Assembly (NCBI GenBank): GCA_964587835.1
Contig: CAZPMN010000012.1
Location: forward strand, 1-63,639
DNA length: 63,639 bases
Source: Erginobacter sp964587835
GTDB taxonomy: Bacteria; Auribacterota; Erginobacteria; Erginobacterales; Erginobacteraceae
Reading direction: 5' to 3'
The notes beneath the pieces were generated by a model, which was not told the DNA's origin, did not search any database, and worked only from the letters and a program-made list of their open reading frames with translations. Both the position numbers and the translations under genes were made by a program. Numbering within the stretch: the first letter of the stretch is position 1; every line of letters starts with the position of its first letter. Shown here piece by piece: positions 27,397-36,232 of this stretch.

Positions 27397-28771
27397 GGCA
27401 GAATCTCCATAATAAAGCCCCATAGATTATCCCGGAAACAAGCAGAACGGCCGAAGAGGGCAGATCGGTCGACAGGCGCAGGGTACACCCTCCCAGGGCG
27501 GCTACCCCGGCCAGCAAGAGCGGTCTTCCCAGCGAATCCGCCCGGAGCTGCCGCATCCGTAAGAGAATGGCCACCAGGTAACCGACCCCGACCAGGGTGG
27601 AAAAGCCAAGATTGAGCGCCATCAGGACCAGCGGGATAAAGTAATCCTCTCCTCCCGTCAAGCGGTAAATTCCCCAGGCCAGCAGCAAAAAAGCACCAAT
27701 CTCCATCAAGCGCCCCCAGACAATGTGGAGCGGATCCTTCTCGGCGTAAAAGACCTGACGGATGAAGACGGCTGGGATCACCGCGACCAGATAAAGAGCG
27801 AAATAGGGGATGAGGCGGGCGGTCTCCACCCATTGATTCCCGAGAAAAAATATGATCAGGTCCTGGAGCCAGAAGATCGACACCAGGGCAAGTGCCGACG
27901 CCAGGGACACGGCGATGAAGGTTGCCTTGTTGATCAGAGATATCAGGCGCCGGGAATCCTCCTTGATCCGGTTGATCAGGGAAAAGGCAAAACGCGAGTC
28001 AATCTGACTTACCAAACCCAGGGCGGAGGAGATGATGAACAGTCCCCGCTCATACCCCCCCACAAGGGCTACCGGGACCAGCAGCCCCAGGATCAATTTG
28101 TCTAGGTAACCCATCATCGTCCCGCAACCCCGGGCGAAAAATCTCTTCGAACCGTAAACCACCACCGTCCGGATGATATCCCGGTCCCACCCGATCCCGT
28201 AACTCCAGTGGCAGTATTTCCAGAAGATCGCCCCTTCCAGCACCACCCGGACGGCGAATCCGACCACCAGGCTGTATACCCCGAAACCCGCCAGGGCCAG
28301 TCCCAGGCAGGAGAGAACGCTAATCAGCTTGGAAGTGAGAAGGATGATCTCGGTCTTCCTGAAGTCGAGGTCCCGTTCAATGGCAAACTGAAAGACCGGG
28401 CTGAGAAGAGCGATGGCTTGGGGCAGGATCAGCAACAAGTAGATCCGGGAGACCTGATTTCCGTACACCTTCTCAACAACGAAAAATCCGGGAATGGCGA
28501 GAATTACATAAGCCAGAGACTGGAGCAGGGAGACCCCGAGAACGTTCCTCTCGATGCCTTCAACCTGCCGGAACTGGATGATGGAATACGAAAAACCAAA
28601 AGACACGAACATCGCGATGAAACCGAGCGAAGAAAGGGCCAGGGCGTAAAACCCATAGTCCTCCGGGGAGAGGATCCGCATAATAATCAGTTGAAAGACT
28701 AACGAAGCCGCGAACTGGGACTGGCGGCCGATCAAAATCCACTTGATACTCTGCTTGATCCTGGCCTTCAT
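27356..28771 (-). CDS. Wzx-type flippase (polysaccharide biosynthesis/MATE-like)
   Basis: 471 residues with about 12-14 membrane spans. The N-terminus (SIKWILIGRQSQFAASLVFQ, then RILSPEDYGFYALA) matches the polysaccharide_synt family in which LGPEDYG-like motifs follow the first span. It moves the lipid-linked repeat unit across the inner membrane. The gene begins 4 nt after the FkbM gene in the same operon, and its 3' end overlaps the start of the NTase fusion. The only flippase in the window, so it probably serves the whole cluster. Confidence 0.9.
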   Translation of the reverse strand: MKARIKQSIKWILIGRQSQFAASLVFQLIIMRILSPEDYGFYALALSSLGFIAMFVSFGFSYSIIQFRQVEGIERNVLGVSLLQSLAYVILAIPGFFVVEKVYGNQVSRIYLLLILPQAIALLSPVFQFAIERDLDFRKTEIILLTSKLISVLSCLGLALAGFGVYSLVVGFAVRVVLEGAIFWKYCHWSYGIGWDRDIIRTVVVYGSKRFFARGCGTMMGYLDKLILGLLVPVALVGGYERGLFIISSALGLVSQIDSRFAFSLINRIKEDSRRLISLINKATFIAVSLASALALVSIFWLQDLIIFFLGNQWVETARLIPYFALYLVAVIPAVFIRQVFYAEKDPLHIVWGRLMEIGAFLLLAWGIYRLTGGEDYFIPLVLMALNLGFSTLVGVGYLVAILLRMRQLRADSLGRPLLLAGVAALGGCTLRLSTDLPSSAVLLVSGIIYGALLWRFCRAEFLWFRQFWQS

Positions 28772-28775
28772 TTGA

Positions 28776-29669
28776 TTACCGGGTTCGGGGGCGGGCCAGG
28801 AAGTTGGCGGTCTCGGGAAGGGTACTGGGAACCGGCTGCAGGGAGCGCCGACCGATCAGGGAGAGGGAATAACCCAATCCCTCGAAATGCCGGGCGGCCT
28901 CTTCGAAGGTCGCCCCTGAAATCTTCCAGGTTCTCCGGCTGTATTCGAAAACCACCCGGGGCCGGTACCGGCAAACGACCTGGACTCCACCTCGAAGAAC
29001 ATTCATCTCGTTGCCCTCGGTATCGATCTTGACGAAATCAAGCCGGGTCAGCCTCAGTCTGGCCGCCTCACCATCCAGCGTCCGAACCTCCACCGGAACC
29101 GGGAACTTCCGGTAGTTGACATTATTCGGGTAGAGACTGGCCACCCCCCGGTTGGCCGTCCCCTCGACCGGGACAAAAAGTTCCGCCCGTCTCTCCCGGT
29201 CCGAGAACGCGTAAGGAAGAGTGACCAGATTATCCAGGCGGTTGAGCTCGATATTTTCCAGCAGCCTTCGGCGAGCCGCCGGATTCGGCTCGGCGGCGAA
29301 GACCCGGCCGGATGGCCCCGCCCGGACGGCCATCACCAGGGCGTGGCAGCCCACGTTGGCCCCGATATCGAAGGCGACGAAGCCCGGCCGGAAGCTGCGC
29401 CGGATCTCCCGGACCACTTCCGGTTCGTGATACCCATAGAAGAAGACCAGCCATTCCAGAAAATCGGAGGTATTGACGTGAATCCGGAGACGGGGATCGT
29501 ATCTGATAACGGTCTGAAGGTAATCAGCCTGACGGCGGTCGGGATGATAGAACCGTTTCAAAATTCGGTTCAGCCCGGGCGGATGAATACGCCGGGTAAT
29601 CCAGGCGATCACCAGCAGGATCCAGGATCGCAATAGAGGCTTGAAGGATGGGAAGCCGGAGGTAACCAC
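28776..29669 (-). CDS. FkbM family methyltransferase
   Basis: 297 residues. Motif I VAFDIGANVGCHAL near 93, AAEPNPAARRRLLENIELN, and DFVKIDTEGNEMNVL near 220: a complete FkbM pattern. GTG start. The first 40 residues include a hydrophobic, basic stretch (LLRSWILLVIAWITRR) that may hold it at the membrane. Second of three FkbM genes here; probably methylates a hydroxyl of a repeat-unit sugar. Confidence 0.87.
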   Translation of the reverse strand: MVTSGFPSFKPLLRSWILLVIAWITRRIHPPGLNRILKRFYHPDRRQADYLQTVIRYDPRLRIHVNTSDFLEWLVFFYGYHEPEVVREIRRSFRPGFVAFDIGANVGCHALVMAVRAGPSGRVFAAEPNPAARRRLLENIELNRLDNLVTLPYAFSDRERRAELFVPVEGTANRGVASLYPNNVNYRKFPVPVEVRTLDGEAARLRLTRLDFVKIDTEGNEMNVLRGGVQVVCRYRPRVVFEYSRRTWKISGATFEEAARHFEGLGYSLSLIGRRSLQPVPSTLPETANFLARPRTR

Positions 29670-29684
29670 AGGGTTGCCTGCCTT

Positions 29685-30416
29685 TTAGTTTTTAATGCCG
29701 AGTAAGGCGATCACGCCCGCACTCCGATAGATGTTCGGACCGCCGGGGGTGGTATTGAGCAGATGGACACTCGAGCAGTGTTTCCTGATTAAGCGATAGT
29801 CTTTGAAGATCGAGTAGGAGTAAGCCAGTCCATCGCCCTCCGTGACGGTGTAACCCCGACCACCGGTCTTCAGCAGGTTGAAAAGATTCCACAGTCCCAG
29901 GAAGTTAAGCGATTGCTTGGCCAGTCTGGACAGGTAAGAACCCTGGCCGAAATTGTTGGCGTCGGAGATGAAAATCGCCTTTCCAGCCACTCTCAGCATC
30001 TCGGATACCGCCCGGGAGGGGTGGCGGATATGGTGGAGGGCCCCAAATGCGCAGACCAGATCGAATGACCGGTCGGCGAAGCCCAGTTCCGTGGCGTCGC
30101 CGGCAATTAGCTCATCCGGGGAGATCCCCCGGGAATATCCCACCTCCCGCAGCTCCCTCACCGGCTCAATGCCGGTAATCGACACTCCGGGGCATTTCTC
30201 CCCGATATATTGCAGGACCCGGCCGGTTCCCGAACCAATATCGAGAATTGACTCTACCGGCAGGTAATCCAGGACGCCCCGCATAAACGACAGAGCGAAG
30301 AAATGCGGATCCCGGGGGTTGAGGTGCATCTCGTCATACCGGGAGGCCATCTTCCGGTAATATTCCCGCTGGATTCTGCTTTGATGCCGGGTGCGAGCGG
30401 CTTCACGCTTGCTCAT
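29685..30416 (-). CDS. Class I SAM-dependent methyltransferase
   Basis: 243 residues. Motif I SILDIGSGTGRVL near 57, ITGIEP, DLVCAFGALHHIRHP and AGKAIFISDANN: a UbiE/type 11-like enzyme. Strong G-rich ribosome binding site, and its ATG overlaps the stop of the glycosyltransferase gene by 4 nt. Role inferred only from context as sugar or lipid methylation. Confidence 0.8.
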   Translation of the reverse strand: MSKREAARTRHQSRIQREYYRKMASRYDEMHLNPRDPHFFALSFMRGVLDYLPVESILDIGSGTGRVLQYIGEKCPGVSITGIEPVRELREVGYSRGISPDELIAGDATELGFADRSFDLVCAFGALHHIRHPSRAVSEMLRVAGKAIFISDANNFGQGSYLSRLAKQSLNFLGLWNLFNLLKTGGRGYTVTEGDGLAYSYSIFKDYRLIRKHCSSVHLLNTTPGGPNIYRSAGVIALLGIKN

Positions 30417-31474
30417 CCCTCCCCCCCCTCCCCTATCACCTTCAGGATGGTATCCACGCGATCCCGGACGGTATGGCGCCCGCTCACCAGCCGGATTCGG
30501 GCCTCCCGAGCCATCTTCTCCCGTTCCTCACCGTGCTTCAGGTAGTAGTCCGCCTTGTCCCGCAGCTCCTCCGGCGAGGAGAAGAAGGCGATCTCTTTCC
30601 CCTCGGCAAAGAAGGTCCTGAGCTCCTCCGAGCGCTGAGAGAGGGTAAAAACCCCGCAGGCGGGCAGTTCGAAGGAGCGATGGTTATGGGTGTCGCGGTT
30701 ATCCTTCCGGAGAAAGTTGAGGGCGATCCCGGAAGCGTTGAGAACGGCCGAAAGTTCCGGTCCCCGGAGGATGCGGTTATTCCCCGTCCGCCGGATCCGC
30801 CGCCAGAGATCCCGGCTGACCTTCCTGCCCGGCCAATGGGCCCCCCAGACGGCCAGGTTGTAACCGGAAAGGTTTTCCAGGTAACCGGCTCGTTCGGCCG
30901 TGTAGGTGCCGGCGAAGATCAGATGGCTGCGGTGGCGGAGAAATATTTCCCGGCCGGGGAGAACCGGATAATGCGCGGTCTCGTCGTAACCCAGGGGCAC
31001 GTATTCAACCCGCCGGGCGCCCAGTTCCCGCAACTCCCCGACATTGGCCATCTTGCTGGGAAATATCCAGTCGTAAAGAGAGACGGTCCGTGCAAGGTCG
31101 GAAAACCGGTTGCTGGACGAAGGCGAGAGGAAATCATCATAATTGATATTGATCATCACGACGCCGGGAAGACCATCCCGAATCGCCTCCAGAGTCTCGG
31201 GGTAGACGTTGTTTCCCTTGGAGATAACCACCAGATCCGGACGGAACCAGAGGACGCCGTCGAGAAGGGCGCGATTGTAACGGTCCAGGATCAACCGGGC
31301 GCTGAGTCGGCGGAGGATTCTTTGCGGCAGTCCGTAAACGATCGGAAAATACTTCAGGTGGTTCAGGTAGCCGACACGGAATCCCAGGTCGCTGAAGGCC
31401 CTGAGGAAATTTTCCCCGATGGCAAAGGGTCCGACCGGGGCCATCAGAAATATTTTCTCCGGGCGCAGTTTCAT
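30413..31474 (-). CDS. CgeB-like glycosyltransferase
   Basis: 353 residues. Start set at ATG 31474 (MKLRPEKIFLMAPVGPF); a longer frame upstream adds an Arg/Pro/Gly-rich leader that lies inside the preceding gene and is not protein-like. The protein has DLVVISKGNN, a central linker ERAGYLENLSGYNLAVWG, and DTHNHRSFELPACGVFTLS near the C-terminus, the layout of CgeB/GT1-like transferases (glycosyl_trans_1_2). Linked by ATGA overlaps at both ends to methyltransferases. Confidence 0.8.
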   Translation of the reverse strand: MKLRPEKIFLMAPVGPFAIGENFLRAFSDLGFRVGYLNHLKYFPIVYGLPQRILRRLSARLILDRYNRALLDGVLWFRPDLVVISKGNNVYPETLEAIRDGLPGVVMININYDDFLSPSSSNRFSDLARTVSLYDWIFPSKMANVGELRELGARRVEYVPLGYDETAHYPVLPGREIFLRHRSHLIFAGTYTAERAGYLENLSGYNLAVWGAHWPGRKVSRDLWRRIRRTGNNRILRGPELSAVLNASGIALNFLRKDNRDTHNHRSFELPACGVFTLSQRSEELRTFFAEGKEIAFFSSPEELRDKADYYLKHGEEREKMAREARIRLVSGRHTVRDRVDTILKVIGEGGEG

Positions 31475-32313
31475 CTTGCGGTGGGGCGTTCGGCGACGAA
31501 AAGACTCTGACCCGCGACATCGTCGTCCAGGACGCATATATCGGCCAGCCGGAGATGGCGGATGCCGGAGAAACCGGCGGCGGCCAGCGCCTCCTTCACC
31601 TCCCGCCGGCAGCGGCCGAAACAGTGAAGTCCGTAGCGAAGCTTGAGCCGCCCCCGGATTGATCGGTCCTTGAGCCACTCCTCTTCCGTCCGCCAGTGCG
31701 GATCGTCAACCACGATGTGCAGGACCACCCGGCCGCCGGGCTTGAGCCAGTAGTACAAATTGGTGAGTATTTCCCCAAAAACCCGCTCCGAGAGGTGCTG
31801 GATGACCGCGAAGGAATATACCAGATCGAGCCCGTCGGGAGGAAAGGGCGGCTGCTTCCCCGGAGTGACGACAAAATACTCCAGGTTGGGGGCCGGGTTG
31901 ATGATCCGAGCGCAGGCGATCGTTCCCGGAGAGATATCCCCGGCATAAACCTTCTTAACGCGCCGGGAGACGTGCCGGGCCAGGAATCCGGGACCGCAGC
32001 CGTAATCAAGGACGGTCATTCCCGGCTCCAGGTAGGGTCGGAGGACCTGGTCGCAGATCTCCTTCCGGGCGGCGGCGTTCCGCTCCCGCTCCCGGTCCAG
32101 GAACTCCCGGCGGCCGGTCCCGGGAGGATAGCGGTTATGGAAGAAGTAGTGGGGGCTAAGCGCGAGCAGCCGCAGAGCCATATCCTCCTTCCTCTTCCGC
32201 GGGGTGAGCCGCAGCAGGAGGGGGATCCAGACCGCCCCGAGAAAATTCTGGCCGCCAGCCCCACGGACCAGCAGCAGGCGGAGGGTGAACCTGATTTTAT
32301 CCAAGCTTCTCAT
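31471..32313 (-). CDS. Class I SAM-dependent methyltransferase
   Basis: 280 residues from ATG 32313; TTG 32322 is in frame but less likely. Motif I TVLDYGCGPGFLARHV near 97, VYAGDISPG, YSFAVIQHLSE and GGRVVLHIVVDDP. First gene of a ten-gene minus-strand operon that runs to 22417. No ribosome binding site. A weak CATAAT at 32327-32322 would also put the transcript start next to the ATG, but there is no convincing -35 box. Confidence 0.8.
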   Translation of the reverse strand: MRSLDKIRFTLRLLLVRGAGGQNFLGAVWIPLLLRLTPRKRKEDMALRLLALSPHYFFHNRYPPGTGRREFLDRERERNAAARKEICDQVLRPYLEPGMTVLDYGCGPGFLARHVSRRVKKVYAGDISPGTIACARIINPAPNLEYFVVTPGKQPPFPPDGLDLVYSFAVIQHLSERVFGEILTNLYYWLKPGGRVVLHIVVDDPHWRTEEEWLKDRSIRGRLKLRYGLHCFGRCRREVKEALAAAGFSGIRHLRLADICVLDDDVAGQSLFVAERPTAR

Positions 32314-32333
32314 CAATAACAATTATGCCGAAC

Positions 32334-32576
32334 GTCTTTGCGAGCGAAATATTTCAGCCGCGAGCGGAGCGCGGCGAGAAGCAACCCCTTGTCGAATAAA
32401 ATGTTGAGACTGCTTCGTCGCTCTGCTCCTCGCAGTGACGTATCGATATGATTATTGATTCTCCCACACTAGTAAGCCGAACGTCATTGCGAGGAGTCCC
32501 GAAGATTTTCGGGACGACGAAACAATCTATTCCCCGGCGATGCTTCGAGATTGCTTCCCGCCGCGCTCCGTCAGAA
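32334..32576. repeat. Three palindromic intergenic elements plus a half copy
   Basis: A degenerate long copy (32334-32392, TTTGCGAGCGAA...GCGAGAAGCAA), a copy in the other orientation (32406-32440, GAGACTGCTTCGTC...CTCGCAGTGACG) and a copy at 32482-32528 with inner stem GTCCCGAA/TTCGGGAC. A half element, GAGATTGCTTC, at 32549 runs up to the stop codon of the WecB-like gene. Confidence 0.85.
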
Positions 32577-34034
32577 TTTCAGGTGTTCCAGGTTGCTCTC
32601 CCGGTCAAGTAGGAAGCCCTGGGCCTCGTGAGCCCAGCGGAAAGGTTTCTTTCCCTGTTCCATCAGGTCCCGGACCAGATCGATGAAACGCTCCCCCACC
32701 CCTTCGCCGTAAAGCGCGGGGGCGGCGGACATCTCTTGATAGAGCCGGGGGTTATCATAAAGGTAGTTCACCATCCGGAAGAGTAATTCACCGTCCACCG
32801 GGGGGACCAGGAGGTTGGAGCGGGCGTCCTTTACCGTCTCCGGGCGGTCGGTGTTGAAGCGGCAGGTCAGGCAGGGCTTGTGCAGCAGGTTCATCTCCTC
32901 CTGGACCCCGCCGCTGTCGGTGAGGACCGCGAAACAGCGCTCCGACTCGAAGAACTCGATCACCTGGGAGTAGCGAGGCCAGACCTCGCTGTAGAGAAAA
33001 TTAGGGCGATCCTTCAGGCGGAAAAGGTCGTCTTTCAGCCCGTAGACTTCCAAGGCGTGCCGGTTGGCGTTCATCTCGATGAAGTTGACGCAGCGTCCCG
33101 CCTCGACCAGTCTGACCACGGCCGAGACGATGGCCCGAAAGCGAGCAGGGGTGAGGTTGCCCCGGCGGTGGATATCCACCCGCAGCCAATCCCCTTCCCG
33201 CAGTTTCGGATAGTCATCGAAGACCGAACGTTCCGGTTTTCGGCTCCGTTTCAGGGCCAGGGCGTCGCTGACCACCCCGCCGATGACATGAATGTTCTCT
33301 TCCGGGTGCCCCTCCCGAACCAGGTGCTCCTTGTTGATCTTTAGCGGAGCGAAGAGGAACTCCGACCCGGCGGCGGAGACGAAGGTGTCGAACTGTTCCG
33401 GCATCGGCTCGTTGCGCAGCAGTTCCCAGGAGCCGCTGAACTGCCGATCGATGAACCCGGGGAGATCGAGGGTCACCAGATCTTTCATCCCCGTTGGGGC
33501 CATCGACCTCAGACCGGCCTCGTTCTGGATCGCCTTCTCCCCCCGGGAAAAGAGCCAGGCCGGGGGGATCATCGCGGTCAGGATGGTATCCCCCAGAACC
33601 ACCGGAACCACCGTGACCCCGGGCCAGCGTTTTTGGAGAAAGCCCGCCAGCCAGCGGATCTTGATCATAATCTCCGCCGACTTCAGAGCCAGGTCACCCC
33701 GGATCCCCAGTTCGCAGGCAGTCCGTTCCCGAAGATTGAATTCGTAGTTTCCGTAGGTCAGGCGTTCGTCATAGTGCTGCCCGGCGTTGATGATCAGGTA
33801 GGGGAGGCCGGCCCGTTCGGCCGCCTCGATCGAGCCCCAGAACTTGTAAAAACAGGGCTTGGTCCCCGGGCAGAAGGCAAGCACCCATTTCTTCTCCCGC
33901 CGGGCCTTCTCCATCGTCTCCTCGATCAGGCGGTTATTGAGGAAGACCGGGTACATCGAGAGGCCAACCGGGTAAAAATGGGGAAGTTCGCTCTTCCCGA
34001 ACATCAGCTCGTAGTTGTCGTTAATGCCCCTCAT
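32571..34034 (-). CDS. UDP-N-acetylglucosamine 2-epimerase-like protein, enlarged
   Basis: About 487 residues from ATG 34034 (AGGTG at a good distance); upstream ATG and GTG codons are alternatives. WecB-like features are INAGQHYDERL near the N-terminus, DIHRRGNLTP (the HRRExN element), LTDSGGVQEE and NTDRPETVKDARSNLLV. WecB itself is about 375 residues, so this has an N-terminal extension of some 50 residues and insertions. It would convert UDP-GlcNAc to UDP-ManNAc or hydrolyse a related UDP-sugar. It lies alone between repeat clusters. Confidence 0.75.
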   Translation of the reverse strand: MRGINDNYELMFGKSELPHFYPVGLSMYPVFLNNRLIEETMEKARREKKWVLAFCPGTKPCFYKFWGSIEAAERAGLPYLIINAGQHYDERLTYGNYEFNLRERTACELGIRGDLALKSAEIMIKIRWLAGFLQKRWPGVTVVPVVLGDTILTAMIPPAWLFSRGEKAIQNEAGLRSMAPTGMKDLVTLDLPGFIDRQFSGSWELLRNEPMPEQFDTFVSAAGSEFLFAPLKINKEHLVREGHPEENIHVIGGVVSDALALKRSRKPERSVFDDYPKLREGDWLRVDIHRRGNLTPARFRAIVSAVVRLVEAGRCVNFIEMNANRHALEVYGLKDDLFRLKDRPNFLYSEVWPRYSQVIEFFESERCFAVLTDSGGVQEEMNLLHKPCLTCRFNTDRPETVKDARSNLLVPPVDGELLFRMVNYLYDNPRLYQEMSAAPALYGEGVGERFIDLVRDLMEQGKKPFRWAHEAQGFLLDRESNLEHLKF

Positions 34035-34080
34035 AATCATCACCTGCTAATGTTATTGCTCAAAGCGATAACTGCACCTC

Positions 34081-34127
34081 GTCATTGCGAGGACACCGAA
34101 CGGAGTGAGGCGGCCGAAGCAATCTCA
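34081..34127. repeat. Palindromic element supplying a stop codon
   Basis: GTCATTGCGAGGACACCGAA to GAAGCAATCTCAA. The conserved end AATCTCAA contains, on the minus strand, the TGA (34127-34125) that ends the GT4 gene at 34125-35312. The element therefore sits at, and defines, the 3' end of that gene. Confidence 0.85.
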
Positions 34128-35312
34128 ATGCCCAGGGAGGGAGCGGAGGGCTCTCAGGATCTCCCGAGCTCCGGTTTGATAACTCCATTCCGCAACGATT
34201 TCTTGAGATCGTTTTCCCATCTTCTCCCGTAAGCCGGGAGTCTGCAAAACCTTCAAGATCCTCTCCGCCAGGGCGTCGATATCCCCGACCGGGAAGACGA
34301 AACCGTTCTCCCCGTCAACGACCAGGTCCCCGGCACTGCCAACCCCGGAGCTTACGATGACCGGGAGAGCGAAGTTCATCGCCTCGTTGATCGCCCGCGG
34401 AGAGGGATCGTACTCGGAAGGTAGGACGTAAACATCCCCGGCCGTGAAGTACCGCGGCAGCTCGGTCTGGTTCTTGAACCCGGTGATGATAACATTATCC
34501 AGACCGTACCGGCTGATCTTCCGTTCCAGCTCACCGCGCTGATTTCCCTCCCCCACGAAGACCAGGGAGGCTTCCAACCGGTCCTGAAGCCGCCGATAGG
34601 CCTCCAGGAGGTCAATGACCCGTTTCCGGCCGTCGAGGCGGCCCAGGAAAAGGATGACCGGCAGCCCCGTCCTGATTCCCAGGGAGAGCCTGATCTCATC
34701 CCGCCGCTTCGACAGTTTGGCGTATTCGCCCTGGAAGTACTCGTTGTCCACGGCGGCCGGGTTCCAGTATATCCTCTCCGGCCGGGCGCCGTAAAACCGG
34801 TAATACTCGGCGTTCTGGCCGCATTCGCTCAAGACCGCGGCCATCCTCCTAAAGAGGGGCCGGAGCAAGGCGCTCTTCAACAAACGCAACGCGGGAGGGC
34901 GGTTGGCGCGCCGGACCACGCTTCCTCCCAGGAAGACCGGGGTCCGGGATAGGGCGGCCGCCAGGAAGGCCAACCAGCTGGTTACGTGATCGTAACCCCA
35001 GACGAATACCGCGTCGTAGCGGTTGGCCAGGAGGGCGGGGATAACTCCCGGGTTTACGAACCCGTAAAACGCCGCGAACGGCCGCGGGGAGTAGTTGCGC
35101 AGAAAGCGGTACCGGTACCCCTCCAGCATGGGCACATCCCACTTGATGGCGGTCCGGAAGGTGGGGTCGTAAACCGGTTTCTTCGTCCCACCCTCGTCGC
35201 AGTAATAGACCGTCAGCTCGATCTCGTCCCGCCGGGCCAACTCCTGGTAGAGACGGTAATAGTACTGGATGGGGTGGGAGATCACGATCGCCAGCCGGAA
35301 TTTATTCTTCAT
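34125..35312 (-). CDS. GT4 family glycosyltransferase
   Basis: 395 residues, GT-B fold. Donor domain begins LPVILFLGRLDGRKRVIDLL; the nucleotide-sugar site has LPSEYDPSPRAINEAMNFALPV, where only the second glutamate of EX7E is clear. Starts with KFRLAIVISHPIQYYYRLYQ, typical of exopolysaccharide transferases that precede a methyltransferase. ATGA overlap with the methyltransferase at 35309. Its stop codon lies within a palindromic repeat, so the C-terminus may have been trimmed by that insertion. Confidence 0.85.
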   Translation of the reverse strand: MKNKFRLAIVISHPIQYYYRLYQELARRDEIELTVYYCDEGGTKKPVYDPTFRTAIKWDVPMLEGYRYRFLRNYSPRPFAAFYGFVNPGVIPALLANRYDAVFVWGYDHVTSWLAFLAAALSRTPVFLGGSVVRRANRPPALRLLKSALLRPLFRRMAAVLSECGQNAEYYRFYGARPERIYWNPAAVDNEYFQGEYAKLSKRRDEIRLSLGIRTGLPVILFLGRLDGRKRVIDLLEAYRRLQDRLEASLVFVGEGNQRGELERKISRYGLDNVIITGFKNQTELPRYFTAGDVYVLPSEYDPSPRAINEAMNFALPVIVSSGVGSAGDLVVDGENGFVFPVGDIDALAERILKVLQTPGLREKMGKRSQEIVAEWSYQTGAREILRALRSLPGH

Positions 35313-36034
35313 CTCCTGGCCCTCACGATCAGGTTCCCGGTCAGGATTCCCCGTCCGTCGCCACTCTCCGCGAAGAGCGCCAGCCGCCAGGCCGCCGATA
35401 CCATTTTCCAGAGCATCAGCCTGACCGCCGAGGCGATCCCCAGGCGGAAGACCGGGGGGGCGGGATAGGCCTCCACCTCCCGAAATCCCGCCAGCAACAG
35501 GGCCGTCCGCAGGGAGGCGGAGGAGAAGGCGGTCTCGTGGGTGAGATCCCTCCAGCGGTAACGGAGGGAGAAGGGACTTTCCGCGTTCACCGTCTGGATC
35601 AGGCAGGTCCCTCCTTCAGCCAGAGCCTCCCGGATCAGGCGGAGGATATCCGGGGTTTCATCCCGGGGGAAATGCTCGAGGACGTCCCGGGCGACCACCA
35701 ATCCGAATTTCCCCGGGCGGCCGGCCAGGCTGATCCGGAAATCCTCCCGGACGATCCCGGGAATTCCCAGGGCGGAAGCCGCCGCCACCTGTTCCTCGCT
35801 GAGATCGACCCCGGCGACCCGGGTGAAACCGGCCCGCTGAAGATAATAGACAAATCCCCCGCTGCCGCAGCCGATGTCAATAATCGCGGCGGCACGGTCC
35901 GGGGGGAGCAGTTTCTGGAAGTAAGCGTCCCAGACCGGGAAACTCTTCTCAAACCCCTCCCGGGTGATCCCCTCCCGGTCGGCCCCGGTCAGGCTCAGAT
36001 ACTCCCGGTACAGTTTTCTCCGGTAATCGCTCAT
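35309..36034 (-). CDS. Class I SAM-dependent methyltransferase
   Basis: 241 residues. Motif I AIIDIGCGSGGFVYYL near 50, VAGVDLS, VARDVLEHFPRDE and GGTCLIQTVN: UbiG-like. First gene of a two-gene minus-strand unit with the GT4 gene. Divergent from the glycosyltransferase at 36233 across a 198-nt AT-rich gap that should hold promoters in both directions, though I could not pick convincing hexamers. Confidence 0.8.
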   Translation of the reverse strand: MSDYRRKLYREYLSLTGADREGITREGFEKSFPVWDAYFQKLLPPDRAAAIIDIGCGSGGFVYYLQRAGFTRVAGVDLSEEQVAAASALGIPGIVREDFRISLAGRPGKFGLVVARDVLEHFPRDETPDILRLIREALAEGGTCLIQTVNAESPFSLRYRWRDLTHETAFSSASLRTALLLAGFREVEAYPAPPVFRLGIASAVRLMLWKMVSAAWRLALFAESGDGRGILTGNLIVRARR

Positions 36035-36232
36035 CAGGACAGATTCACTCTCCCCCGGACTGAAAGGTCGCTGGAACCTTTTCCGTAATGACGGGCATCG
36101 GGCCAGAAGATAGTTATTGGGAATGAGGCTCGGTATAAATATACTTATTGAAGCTTATCCCGCCTTTTTTCTCCGGGTCAAGATAGACCAATTGGGCTCA
36201 AAAATCGAGGACAAAAGACAGCGGTAATAATA

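Noticed and set aside
30413..31678. N-terminal extension of the CgeB-like protein upstream of 31474
   Set aside because: The extra residues are Arg/Pro/Gly-rich and lie within the preceding methyltransferase gene; ATG 31474 gives an ATGA overlap.
36035..36232. Promoters in the divergent gap
   Set aside because: AT-rich and surely regulatory, but no -35/-10 pair with acceptable spacing stood out on either strand.
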